From Globodera rostochiensis (Eukaryota > Nematoda > Chromadorea > Rhabditida > Heteroderidae), in NCBI GenBank assembly GCA_018350325.1, contig JAEVLN010000027.1, positions 840,380-904,379 of the forward strand: a stretch of DNA of 64,000 nucleotides, written 5' to 3'. The translations under genes were made by a program, and so were the position numbers. This document shows positions 1 through 9,226 of the stretch, piece by piece (positions within the stretch are counted from its first letter, which is position 1; each line of letters opens with the position of its first letter). The notes below the pieces were generated by a model. The model was not told the DNA's origin and made no database searches. It worked only from the letters and a program-made list of their open reading frames with translations.

Positions 1-43
1 AAAAAAAAAAAAATTATATTGTATTTAAAAATCACTTTTTAAG

Positions 44-940
44 ACGTTAGCCGAACACATTGCCGCCGTGCATGCAACATGTTCCGGCGCGCAAGTTTTG
101 TTACCGAACAAGAACAACGGACGACAGCAGAAGCTGGAGGAACAGATGATGCTGAACAAGATGGGCGAGGATGGTCAGGGCGGGGACAAGATGGAGCAAG
201 ACAACAAGGAAGTTGGTGAGGTGAGTTCACGTTTTTAGTTTTTGGTCAACACAATTTTATATAATTCTGATAAAAATCTTTGTGTTAATTTTTTTTTACA
301 TTCTTATCGAGACCCTCCTCATTCTGCAGGATGAGCTGCGCGAAGCGGAGTTGTTTGGTCTTCTGCGCATGGCTGACACACCACTGGAGAACGACGACGA
401 CCATGATGATGATGAGGGCAACAATAAAGACAAGCAGCAGCAGATCAGTGCCTGGCTCAGCGAATTCCTGCCGGTGGCCCGTGCCAATGAGCTCAGCCAG
501 CGCGAGATACAACCGCAGGACGTGCGCTTGCTCAAGCAGTTGATGGAGATGAACAGGTCGGAGGATGAGGAACGAGTGCAGAGAATTGAGGAGGAGGAGC
601 ACGAGTTGCGCGTCAAAATGGGGTGAGCAAATTGTTTTTATATGTGTTGGGCCTGACATAATTACTTCCTTTCCCAACCAAATTTGCTCAAGATGGTGAA
701 AAGTGTTAATAAATATGCTAGTAATGATTATTCGAGCAATTTTATATTAAATTAAAGGCTTAAAAAAATTTTCAACGTTTTTGAACTCGTTTTCCACGTT
801 TTTGGGTTTTGGACATGCAACCCTGGTGATGATTAATGACAAAAAATATTAGATTAATTCAATTATCTCATCAGTTCATTTTCTTTAGTTTGATGCATGA
901 TGACTTCCCAAAATTGGACTGCAAGACGATCACGGAATGA
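44..940 (+). CDS. Unrecognised acidic coiled protein, 3' end of gene (three exons)
   Basis: Three exons join cleanly: 44-220 (AG acceptor at 42-43, GT donor at 221), 330-622 and 889-940, ending in TGA at 938-940. Phases agree (0, then 2). The first exon is polar and rich in Gln, Met and Lys. The second has an acidic patch of Asp/Glu near its start, then a helical stretch ending in a Glu-rich coil (around residues 75-97 of that exon). The last exon adds about 17 residues. The gene begins upstream of the window, so the N-terminus is missing. I do not recognise the family and assign no function. A nuclear or scaffolding role would be a guess from composition only. Splice structure and open frames make real coding likely. 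Confidence 0.6.
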
Positions 941-1369
941 ATTGAAGAAACAACAGACGGGTGTCACCAGCCATTACAAATTGGATCACTGAATGTCAGG
1001 GCTTCCAAAAGAACAAAAAGCCAGAATTCCTTCATTGTTCCCATTTTGAGATAAGCCATATTGTTGTTTGTGAATACACGATTTCCTTTTTGATTTTGTT
1101 TTGTCCTTTTCATTCGTCGTTAGGCATTTGTTGGACTTTTTCGTTCTTCGATAAAGATTAAAAAACAATCAGAATAGATTAGAAATTAATGAAGACTTGA
1201 AAATCAAAAAAGGTTAACTTAACAAATTGGGTCAAAATTCGGAATTTTCTTGCCCGCCGACCCGAAATGTTAGCTACGTATGTGCGTCATGACAAACCTG
1301 CAATTTTATCTGAATAAAAGTTACATCAAATAAATGCTTATAAATGTGATCTTTTTGAATGTGATAAAA
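941..1369. other. Gene-free AT-rich spacer
   Basis: AT-rich sequence between the 3' end of the acidic gene and the TRPM-like relic. Small open frames on both strands have no recognisable domain and no convincing splice context. I see no repeat of known type here. Confidence 0.5.
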
Positions 1370-2495
1370 TTAACAAACAAAAAAATGCAAAAAGAGATCA
1401 AACCCAGCTTCCGATGAGCAAAAGATAATTAATTCAATCATCCAATAATCCGTTGCCTCCATCATTGCGTTGTTGAGCGCCGTATTGGGCCAATCCCGTC
1501 CCATTGTCCACCCGGTTCCAGGCAAATGCCAGCGATAATTGCTCGACTGGCGAGAGATTATGCCCTTCAAAAGAGCAGTCGGAATGGCATAGTCCACATC
1601 CTGTTTCTAATCCTCCCCAAGGCGAAAGACAGTGAGCTTAAATTTTAAGTGAAAAAAATAATGTTCGAGAGACACTACCAAATTTCGTTGGCGAACGCAT
1701 GCCAAAATGTCCATAATAAGAGAAATGGGCATCGTGCTTATCGTAGAAGAAAACGTCTTCGATTATACTGAGAAGCTGAGGCCGAACTCCTTCGGACAAA
1801 TTGCTAAAACAAACCGGTTTCCTAAAAAATGAATGCAAAAAAATAAAGTGAGAAAAAAGAAAGCCTTAAAACGGACCAAAGAAATGTGCTCAATTTTAAA
1901 TTTAAATATTCGTTTTGGCTGCGCCTACGAAAACGTTATAAGGGCTAGTTGGTGCCCATTAAATGTGTTCACACCCATCCTCCTGAATATATCGATGTGC
2001 AAAAGCGAGCAAATTCGACGCACGTCCACTGCCGTCACAAATAACCACGGGCACTTTTGGTGTCCTAGCATTTATTTGTTTTATGTAAACTTTAACAGTA
2101 ACAGACGTCGTCATGTAATCGAGCACTGCGCGAATGGTGTAAGTTCCTGTTGGCAATTTAATTTGTTCTTTTCCTTTGTTTTCTAATATAAAACTCCAAA
2201 CGACGGCGGAGGAGATTATATCTGCCTTAAACCTTAAATTTAATTTGATTTTTAGTCAGAAACTTTTTGACTTTTTCCTTAACATTTAAATGTTTGATTT
2301 GAAAATGCCTTACCTTCCAACCGTTCCGTTGTCCACCAAAAGGAAGTTACGAATGCCGCGATTGTTGAGGACACCAAACGTGTTTTGGGATGAAAGTTTT
2401 GCGGATGATAAAGGACAACTTTTGTCTCGGCCTACAAAGTCCTCTCTCCGCTTCAGCAACCCCCAAGGAGCGATGCCCACACTCACTCTGGAATT
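1370..2495 (-). pseudogene. TRPM-type cation channel, N-terminal homology region, degraded
   Basis: Read on the minus strand from 2495 downwards. The first exon (about 2495-2314, good GTAAGG donor) contains the TRPM motifs APWGLLKRRE and FLLVDNGTVGR. The next (about 2180-1959) has [13 protein letters not shown] followed by LLAFAH, the hallmark of the TRPM homology region. A third piece (about 1830-1690) has LSEGVRPQLLSIIED. A fourth (about 1600-1480) has the ALLKG and EQLSLAFAWNRVD motifs, but these lie in different frames, so a frameshift separates them. No transmembrane or channel-pore exons are visible in the window. In animals TRPM proteins are Ca/Mg-permeable plasma-membrane channels (C. 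elegans gon-2, gtl-1 and gtl-2). The piece covers only part of the cytoplasmic N-terminus and carries at least one frameshift, so I call it a fragment or pseudogene. Confidence 0.7.
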
Positions 2496-2572
2496 ATAAG
2501 AGGTGGGTAAAAAACGTCAGAGGATTGGACCAAATTTATATTTTTGGAGGGAGTCGTCAGGCACGTATTTAG

Positions 2573-2984
2573 TAGTGCTGCACGAGACCCAAAATTTCTC
2601 GATACTCGAGCCCGATACTTTACCTCGAGACTCGAGCCCGATACTTTACCTCGAGACTCGAGCCCGATACTTTACCTCGAGACTCGAGCCCGATACTTTA
2701 CCTCGAGACTCGAGCCCGATACTTTACCTCGAGATTCGGACCCGATACTTTACCTCGAGACTCGAGCCCGATACTTTACCTCGAGCCCGATACTTTACCT
2801 CGAGCCCGATACTTTACCTCGAGATTCGGACCCGATACTTTACCTCGAGACTCGAGCCCGATACTTTACCTCGAGACTCGAGCCCGATACTTTACCCTGA
2901 GACTCGAGCCCGATACTTTACCTTGAGCCCGAGACCCAAAAATCTCGAGTCGATACTCGATATCGAGACTTTCGTGCAGCACTA
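2573..2984. mobile_element. hAT-like MITE with internal 26-bp minisatellite
   Basis: A 412-bp element with 13-bp terminal inverted repeats (TAGTGCTGCACGA) and a perfect 8-bp target-site duplication GTATTTAG at 2565-2572 and 2985-2992. Eight-bp duplications and TA(G)-type ends are typical of hAT superfamily elements. The interior is a tandem array (about 2607-2925) of a roughly 26-bp unit based on CCCGATACTTTACCTCGAGA, with some truncated units. It has no transposase, so it is non-autonomous. Open frames across the array are by-products of the repeat. Confidence 0.88.
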
Positions 2985-2992
2985 GTATTTAG

Positions 2993-3260
2993 GATTATGC
3001 TTTGGAGGGGGTACCGAAAAAAAAGTCGATTTAGGGGTGTATTTTCCCCTTTTTATAAGGAGTTTTCGAAAAAATGCTCGATTTTTAGGGATGAATATTC
3101 TGTTTTTATTGCATTTAAGCAATTTTCAAAAAGCAATTTTTTTTGAGAATTCTGCTTAGCTTCTGGGGGGGGGGGGGGTACGTAACCCCTCGAGCACCCC
3201 CCCCCCCCCCTAAATACGTTCCTGGTAGTCGTATAACAAGAAGGAAAGTACCCCAATTTT
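2993..3260. repeat. Homopolymer-rich repeat relic (G and C tracts)
   Basis: Contains long G and C runs (around 3165-3178 and 3197-3210) flanking TACGTAACCCCTCGAG, with CGTATTTAG-like borders, suggesting nested remnants of TIR elements. Homopolymers of this length are also prone to sequencing error. No gene is seen. Confidence 0.4.
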
Positions 3261-3289
3261 TGTTAAACGAAAATTTTCATAAAACAAAC

Positions 3290-3465
3290 ATTTTGTTGTG
3301 AATCTTTGAAGTGGGAATTGCTTGTTCGAGTGCCACCGCCATATGTCGAACCACCGGCGTTTATTCCGGACGTGAAAATTCAATCGCCGGTTGTGCGAGC
3401 AGCCTTCAACAAACTTTTGCGAAATACGCGGCTCAGTTTTGTTTGAAGACTGAGAAAAGCGATTA
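3290..3465 (+). other. Short possible coding exon, unrecognised
   Basis: A plus-strand frame of about 43 codons, rich in Pro and Val with a PPPYVEPPAF-type stretch, ends in a stop near 3463 and is preceded by an AG acceptor-like site. It is conserved-looking in composition, but I recognise no family. The opposite strand should hold the next Piezo exon and does not show one. Confidence 0.2.
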
Positions 3466-3488
3466 GCATTGATTAAAATCAAAATTTG

Positions 3489-5520
3489 TCATCCCGCCAT
3501 GTATTGTTGCTCCCCTAAAATCGGAATTCGATTACTCTGAATAGAAATAATATTATAAAATAATTGAAACCAAACCAAAGCAATCACAGCGCGTACCTGA
3601 ATGTCCGAAACAACATCTCCAGTGCCCCCTTCACCAAACAACGAATACCCAAAAACGACAATTAACATGCACAACAAGTCTAGGAAGAACATCAACGGGT
3701 AAAGATTGCGGATGTAACGAAACTTTGGGTAAATCAGCTGACATTAAAAAAAGATGAAAAAAGGAAACCAATGAAAAGCCAAAACCCTTTTGAATAAATC
3801 CACCAAAAAAGAAATGCTATTTCGCTTCTCAAAATTCGATTGTAACTTCTGCTGAATTTTAAATAAATTTAAAAAAATTACAGCTTACCATTGGTTCTAT
3901 CGCATTTTCGGTTTTGCGAACATGGTAAGACACATTACTATGGTACAATTACCTGTTGTTGTTCCTTGGATATTGTCTCAAAGTTCTCTGCACTCGATGA
4001 AGGGACGGACGTCGGTCGATTGGGTTGAATTTATGAGGACTTTGTTCGTCAGACGACCCGTCGTATGACGGTTTGTTTGGCATTTTGATGCTCAGCCGAT
4101 TAGAACTTGTGTCCCTCCAAAGTCTGAACTTTCTCAACATGTAAATGAAAATGTTTTTATTCAGTTCAGCAGAAAATTCCACTTTACCGATGAAAAAAAA
4201 GAGCGCTGAGCAAAGCGACGTCTTTAACGGCAAAGCCTTGAATGCGTGAACACCGAATACAAATTCGGTCTTGTACACTCTGTTGTTGCAGCCAGTGCTC
4301 GCATTCCATGGCCAAAATCCGAATTGGAACGCGAATTTGGTCATAATTTCGAACTCATTTGTCAGTGTAAATTATCCTATTAAAAAAATGGGTGCGATTC
4401 ATTGAGTCATCTTCTCACATGCCAAAGACGCACATGACAATCCAGAACAGTTTGGAGGGACGCGGACTCGCCAGCGTTCCCCAAAAGAAGACAAGCGCCG
4501 GCAGTGGCAAAGTCAGCAGTCCAGCGGTGTAACCGTGCACAATGACAACAAAACAATAGCAAATTCTCGGGAGCGTCTGTTGAGAAACGCAGAAATCCAT
4601 TCCATCAGAGACCGGGAAATTTTCAAGACAAACAAAAACAGCGATCCAATTGTTTGACCTGAAGACAAAAAGAAAATTGGTTAAAAAACTAAAAAAGAAA
4701 TTTAATGTAAAAGAACTACCCCAACTTTTGGCTCGTAACTCCCGCTCACTTTTCTCCATCGCTTCCTTCATCCTCCCCCACTGCCACCTTTTCACTTCTT
4801 GGGTAATTTCCGCATCGATGGGACATCCACCTCCTTGGCCCCTCTAAAAGACTTTTGATTGAATTTCATATAAAATCGGACAATTAATCAAAAACAGCCT
4901 CTTTGAGCTGCCACCTTTCGCTTTTCCGCTCGTTCTTTTGCGGTGCCGAAATAAGTGAGCACTTTTAACGCCGGAGAAACCACTTCTTCAGCTCCATTTC
5001 CCACTTTAATTTGACAGAAATTGGGACAATGATCCGATGAGGGCCCCAAACGGCACGAGCACAAGCCAAATGGGCAAGCACCGCCAAAATGTCGTTTAGT
5101 TTTCTCGTACAGAGTGCCTAGCCAGTCGTGACCGACAAGCTGATACTCACGGAGATCACCGCGAAGAAGAAACGGAGTTATAGTTTTGACCTAAATCGAA
5201 ATGATTCTGAATTTTCCTAATTGCAGTGTTAGATGACCTCGGTGGTCTCGAGGGTGTAGCCCATCGGTTGAAATTCCAACGCTGCCACAGCGATGTTGTC
5301 AAGCTGTTTTCGACGATTCACTGTTGTCTGAACTGACTATGAGGCCAGCGTAATCCACATTCTTCAGGCCCGGCTTCTCCTCGCCGGTCAATAGCTATCC
5401 ATCCGTCCGATCATCCGCACTTTCCACTTGGCTGCTTGTCGTCAATTCATGCTCATCTACGGCAAATTGCGAAATTGGCATTTCGTAGCCTATTAATTCC
5501 AGATACCATTGGGCAACTGG
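3489..5520 (-). pseudogene. Piezo mechanosensitive channel fragment
   Basis: Minus-strand exons read downwards. About 5515-5310 is a soluble loop with an in-frame TAG. About 5035-4890 and 4850-4740 are charged linkers ending in a helix. About 4540-4415 holds a hydrophobic segment followed by WGTLASPRPSK, a Piezo signature. About 4344-3950 starts with KFAFQFGFWPWN, also a Piezo hallmark, then a membrane segment and a polar loop. About 3720-3597 contains IRNLYPLMFFLDLLCMLIV and FGEGGTGDVVSDIQ, matching the conserved late-middle Piezo region, with a GTACGC donor. Animal Piezo proteins are over 2,000-residue stretch-gated plasma-membrane channels. Only part of the middle is here, the pore and cap exons that should follow below 3590 are not found, and one stop is visible. 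It is probably a partial duplicate, though missing exons could lie in diverged sequence. Confidence 0.68.
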
Positions 5521-6117
5521 AAATGTAAGGAATTCATTTACTGGCCTAATAGTAAGGGCAAAAAGGGAAAAAGCCCGGGCTAGGCTACCGGTCCGTAGTA
5601 GCCAAAGCTCAAAAAGGCATGGCCAAAAAAGTTAAAAACGCCAAAATTGGCCAATTAGAGTTCTGAGAACCTGAATAGTCTCTGGATAGGAACAGAACGA
5701 TCGAGAACTTGTGGAAGGCTGCTGAGCCATATCCTAAAGCAATGAACGATGTTTTCCAATCTGCGAAACCCTTCTTCAGACACAATCATTCCACCCAATG
5801 AAAAACGGCCACATTTTCATCGCCAAACATTATTTCAATCGACTTACTATACGGAGTTGCCTCTGCCGATGGTGACGGCTGACTAAACGTATAATTAAGA
5901 GAATAAACAAAAAGTCACTGACTCTTCTCCAAACACATCCTTATCAGAAAAGGCGACAATTCGTCAAATGCTGGCCTGAATTCATATGTTTAGTCGGCAA
6001 ATCTAAAAAATTAATGTTTTAGTGCCGGTGAAACACACACTTTAAAAAAAAGTTTTAAAAAGTTTCCGCATTTTTTAAATTTTGATGCAAATCTTCTTAA
6101 CAAATTGAGTTAAAAAT

Positions 6118-6165
6118 CAAAAAAATTTCTCGGCGGCGCCTATCGGCACCGCCGACCCCTTCCCC
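6118..6165 (-). repeat. GGCGGCGCC hairpin repeat, copy 1
   Basis: Sequence TTCTCGGCGGCGCCTATCGG followed by CACCGCCGACC. The arms GGCGGCGCC and GGCACCGCC pair around a TATC loop. The T-rich side always carries the same AT-rich context. It is one of about ten copies in the window. Confidence 0.75.
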
Positions 6166-6261
6166 CGATGTGAAGCAAAATTTTCACTAAAAAACTCGTA
6201 TTTTTGAAAAATTCGAAAGTAGGCAAATATTGAATTTTTACAAAAAATTGCTTAAGAAAAA

Positions 6262-6985
6262 ATGCCAACAAAAATTTTTCAAAATCAGTACATTGGAATC
6301 AAAATATCAGATTTTGGGGTCAAAAATCAGTACATTTTAAAAAATGTCTCAAAATATAATAAATCATTAATTTTTCGCATGAAATGTGCGTTTTTAACCA
6401 TATTTCACTCCTCCAACAATTTTTCTCAACAATTCGGGGTTGGAAATTGCAGCTTTTCACATGGATTTTTGAGTTGGTGGGTCCGACGGCGCCGACAGGT
6501 GCCGTCGGGAAAAGTTTTTTATTTTATAACGTTTTTTTTGTTAAGAAATTGTGCAACATTTCGAAAACCTTGCCGATTTTCGTTTTTTCAAAAAAGCAAT
6601 TTTTTTTGCAAATTCTGCTTTACTGGGGGGGGGGGGTCGGCGGTGCCGATAGGCGCCGCCGAGAAAATTTTTGGATTTTTGACGCAATTTGTTGAGATTT
6701 GCAACCAAAATTTTAAAAATATGGTAATTTTTTGAACTTTTTTAAGAATAGACTGGTCCGGCGGGTCCGGCGGTGCCGATAGGCGCCGCCGGGTAAATTT
6801 TTGGATTTTCGACTCAATTTGTTAACAAAATTGGTCCAAAAATGCGAATTAACCTGAAAATCAGTACAAAATCAGTACGCCGAGCTGAAATCAGTACATT
6901 TCTGACAAATCAGTACATTTTTAATTTGTCAGATTCTGCCTTCTAATATCAGTACATTTCTGATAAATAAGTACAAATGGCATCC
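6262..6985 (+). repeat. Dispersed 'AATCAGTACATT' repeat, copy A
   Basis: Begins near ATGCCAACAAAAATTTTTCA, contains multiple ATCAGTACATT motifs at both ends, two hairpin repeats inside, and ends near AAATGGCATCCCTGA. The same order of blocks occurs at 55440-56040, which marks a dispersed element rather than a gene. Its CAGGGATG-like right edge suggests hAT-type termini, but I found no target duplication. Confidence 0.55.
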
Positions 6986-7229
6986 CTGATTTAGAGACCG
7001 GCAATTTTTGATGAGTAGAGACAAAGGGTCGGTCTTTGTTTAAAATAATACGTCGCATTGGGGAAAAAGTATAACACTTTATCTAATTCGAATGGCGGAA
7101 AAGGCTTCAAGAAAATGGTCCGTTATTTGTAGGTAATATTTGTCGATGGGCGATTCAATGTTCTTTTTGATGAACTAAAAATCATATTACATTACTTTTG
7201 CGCACGAAAGTAAAGTTGCCAAAGCACGG

Positions 7230-8870
7230 ACTAATCGAGATTTCGAGACCCCGATCGACGAAATTTTACCAAGACTTTCGATCGCTCATCAAGTTCATAA
7301 CCTCGTCGGGTATAAATCTCGGCTGCGACTGTTTGATGACCTGAAAAGCATAAAAATTGTATTGTAAATTTCAAATAAAAACCTCTTCTACGAGGGCGCT
7401 GTGCTTTTACTTTTCCTAAGTTTTCAATAAAGTGTTCAACCCAACGAAATGTGGGCGTTTTCCGGCACTTACGTGCTTTCATCTCGCGTACAATGGCACA
7501 TTCTGTGTAATATTTCCGGTCTTGCTGCACGGTGTTGCAAGTCGCCTCCGCCTATTTTTCCTGCGACTTACTCGGAAGAGGCAACATAACTTTGACGCCA
7601 GACGCTTGCAGGTGAATGCGGTATTCAAACGTAGCAGACGCTTGCAGGTGAATGCGGTATTCAAACGTAGAGTGCTTTTGTCCGTCAGCTCTTCTCCCTT
7701 CAGAAAAAGCATATTAGTATGTTTATATGAATCTATTCCTTCAGAGGTCAGCACCATGACATGAATGGGTATGTCCGTCTTGATCTCTTGCTTGAGCATT
7801 AAAATAGTCTAAAGACGCTTATTTGGAAAGGATGTAACATCCAACAGTAACCTCGTGAAAACGTTTGGTGAGAGACTGACTGATGCTTATGTGAAAGAAA
7901 ACCATTAACCCAAAGTGCCAATAAACTGCTTTACATTGTCCGTGAATATTCGTGAAAGTTTGCTGGTGAATTCATATCCGCAAGCCTCCTTCATTTTGTT
8001 GATCATCCATCGTCTCTTCCAAGTCCATTGAGAAGGACAAGCTCGCAATCTAACAACAAAACAAATTGCTTGTTTTCTTAAGAAGCCATCAATAAGCTGA
8101 CCAATCGATTCGAGAGCATTTTAGAGTAAAACTTCTGGAACAGGTCCTTGTCGCCGATGTAACGAAAGATGACGATTGATTTGGACAAAAGCGTGTCGAT
8201 TACCTCTAGCGGTTGAGTTTTTCCGAAATTTTAGGCGGCTGCTTGGCGTCTTCACATGATTGACCACCGACTGAATGGCGCGGTCCAATGCAGCCACAAA
8301 TTCGTTGTCTCCGTTGAAAATCGCGGTGATCATGCGCGTGAACTTCTCATGGATGGAGAGACTGAATATTGGACACAAAATCAGCCGCGTCATTGATCGT
8401 TGTCTTCATGCAATTCATCCCCGACTTCCGCACAAAATGTTCGAATTCTTGCATCAGAATTGGCAAGGCGTTACTTAACGGCTTCAGCAAAGTGTACATG
8501 TTCTGTCCGGGCGCATAGGCACCAAAACGAGAAGCCAAACCATCAACATGGCACCGAGCATGTCCATGGGATACCAAGCGGCAAGAGCCATTGAAACAAA
8601 AGAAGTCTGAAGAAGACCGGGAATTAGTAGTTAGGCCTCAATGTCGGATTACCTCGACTCCCGATTTGTAGAAACCATAGTTGAGGAAAAATTTGGCACA
8701 ATCCCTTAAGCTCTTGTCGAAATCTCGTGGATTATGACCAACGAAAAAAACTTCCGGAGACGGGTAGTGTTAAATTCTACGTTATCGTGAATGTTGTTGA
8801 TACAGCTGTGTGCATCGTGTTGAAGAGGACGGGCACGAAGTAGTCCCGACAGATGTAACAGCTGTGGGGA
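7230..8870 (-). pseudogene. Cullin-1-like gene copy with frameshifts
   Basis: Minus-strand exons match cullin in order. 8870-8650 is weakly N-terminal. 8580-8355 has MYTLLKPLSNALPILMQEFE. About 8350-8230 has HEKFTRMITAIFN and FVAALDRAIQSVVN. About 8010-7925 has MINKMKEACGYEFTSKLSRI, a cullin core signature. About 7800-7740 has IPIHVMVLTS. About 7525-7455 has QQDRKYYTECAIVREMKARK, the neddylation motif with its lysine. About 7345-7270 has VIKQSQPRFIPDEVMNLMSD from the winged-helix tail. Lesions: a 4-bp CCAT duplication near 8350 breaks the frame between SLH and EKFTRM, a 36-bp exact tandem duplication lies at 7605-7677, and a stop interrupts the final helix. Cullins scaffold RING ubiquitin ligases. 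This copy could not make a full scaffold, and the conserved blocks suggest recent decay. Confidence 0.72.
7605..7677. repeat. 36-bp direct tandem duplication within the cullin copy
   Basis: Two adjacent copies of a unit containing GACGCTTGCAGGTGAATGCG and TATTCAAACGTAG. The duplication is a multiple of three, so it does not itself change the frame, but no cullin has such a repeat at this point. Confidence 0.8.
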
Positions 8871-9226
8871 AGTTAAAGCATAAAATTAAAAATTAATCAA
8901 AATACGTACTTTCAAATATTGGCATTTCATTAGTCAAAGAATTAACAAAGTCGAAAAAAGGCGGGGGTTTACCACGGAATGTTGAGAAATAATATTATTG
9001 CAGAATGTCAACAAGCAATATAATACAATAAACATAAATTATAATCCATATCCCGCTAGAATGAGAAAAAACAAACAAACAAAAAATTAGGGAGAATGAG
9101 CACTGGCAGGGAGAAAATGTTTGAAATTCGTTTCTACAAATAAAATTGGGGGACATTTGTTGAGCAAAATAAAACGAATTGAATGGGTACCGCTGCTTCA
9201 TCCGTTCATCAACACGACTCCCCTCG

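Larger units (their letters stand above)
5530..7225. other. Repeat-rich stretch without a recognisable gene
   Basis: 5530-6110 is AT-rich with scattered possible exon pieces on the minus strand that I cannot place. 6118-6165, 6636-6670 and 6766-6795 are copies of the GGCGGCGCC-TATC-GGCACCGCC hairpin repeat. 6262-6985 is a repeat built around AAAATCAGTACATT that recurs at 55440-56040. At about 7000 a TAGAGACCGG relic resembles the ends of the hAT MITE at 32006-32169. Open frames here follow the low-complexity sequence and are not believable genes. Confidence 0.5.

Noticed and set aside
282..677. Several overlapping minus-strand frames at the window start
   Set aside because: They are shadows of the well-spliced plus-strand acidic gene.
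2503..2985. Repetitive 160-residue protein
   Set aside because: The frame is wholly inside a hAT-like MITE with a minisatellite and has no other support.
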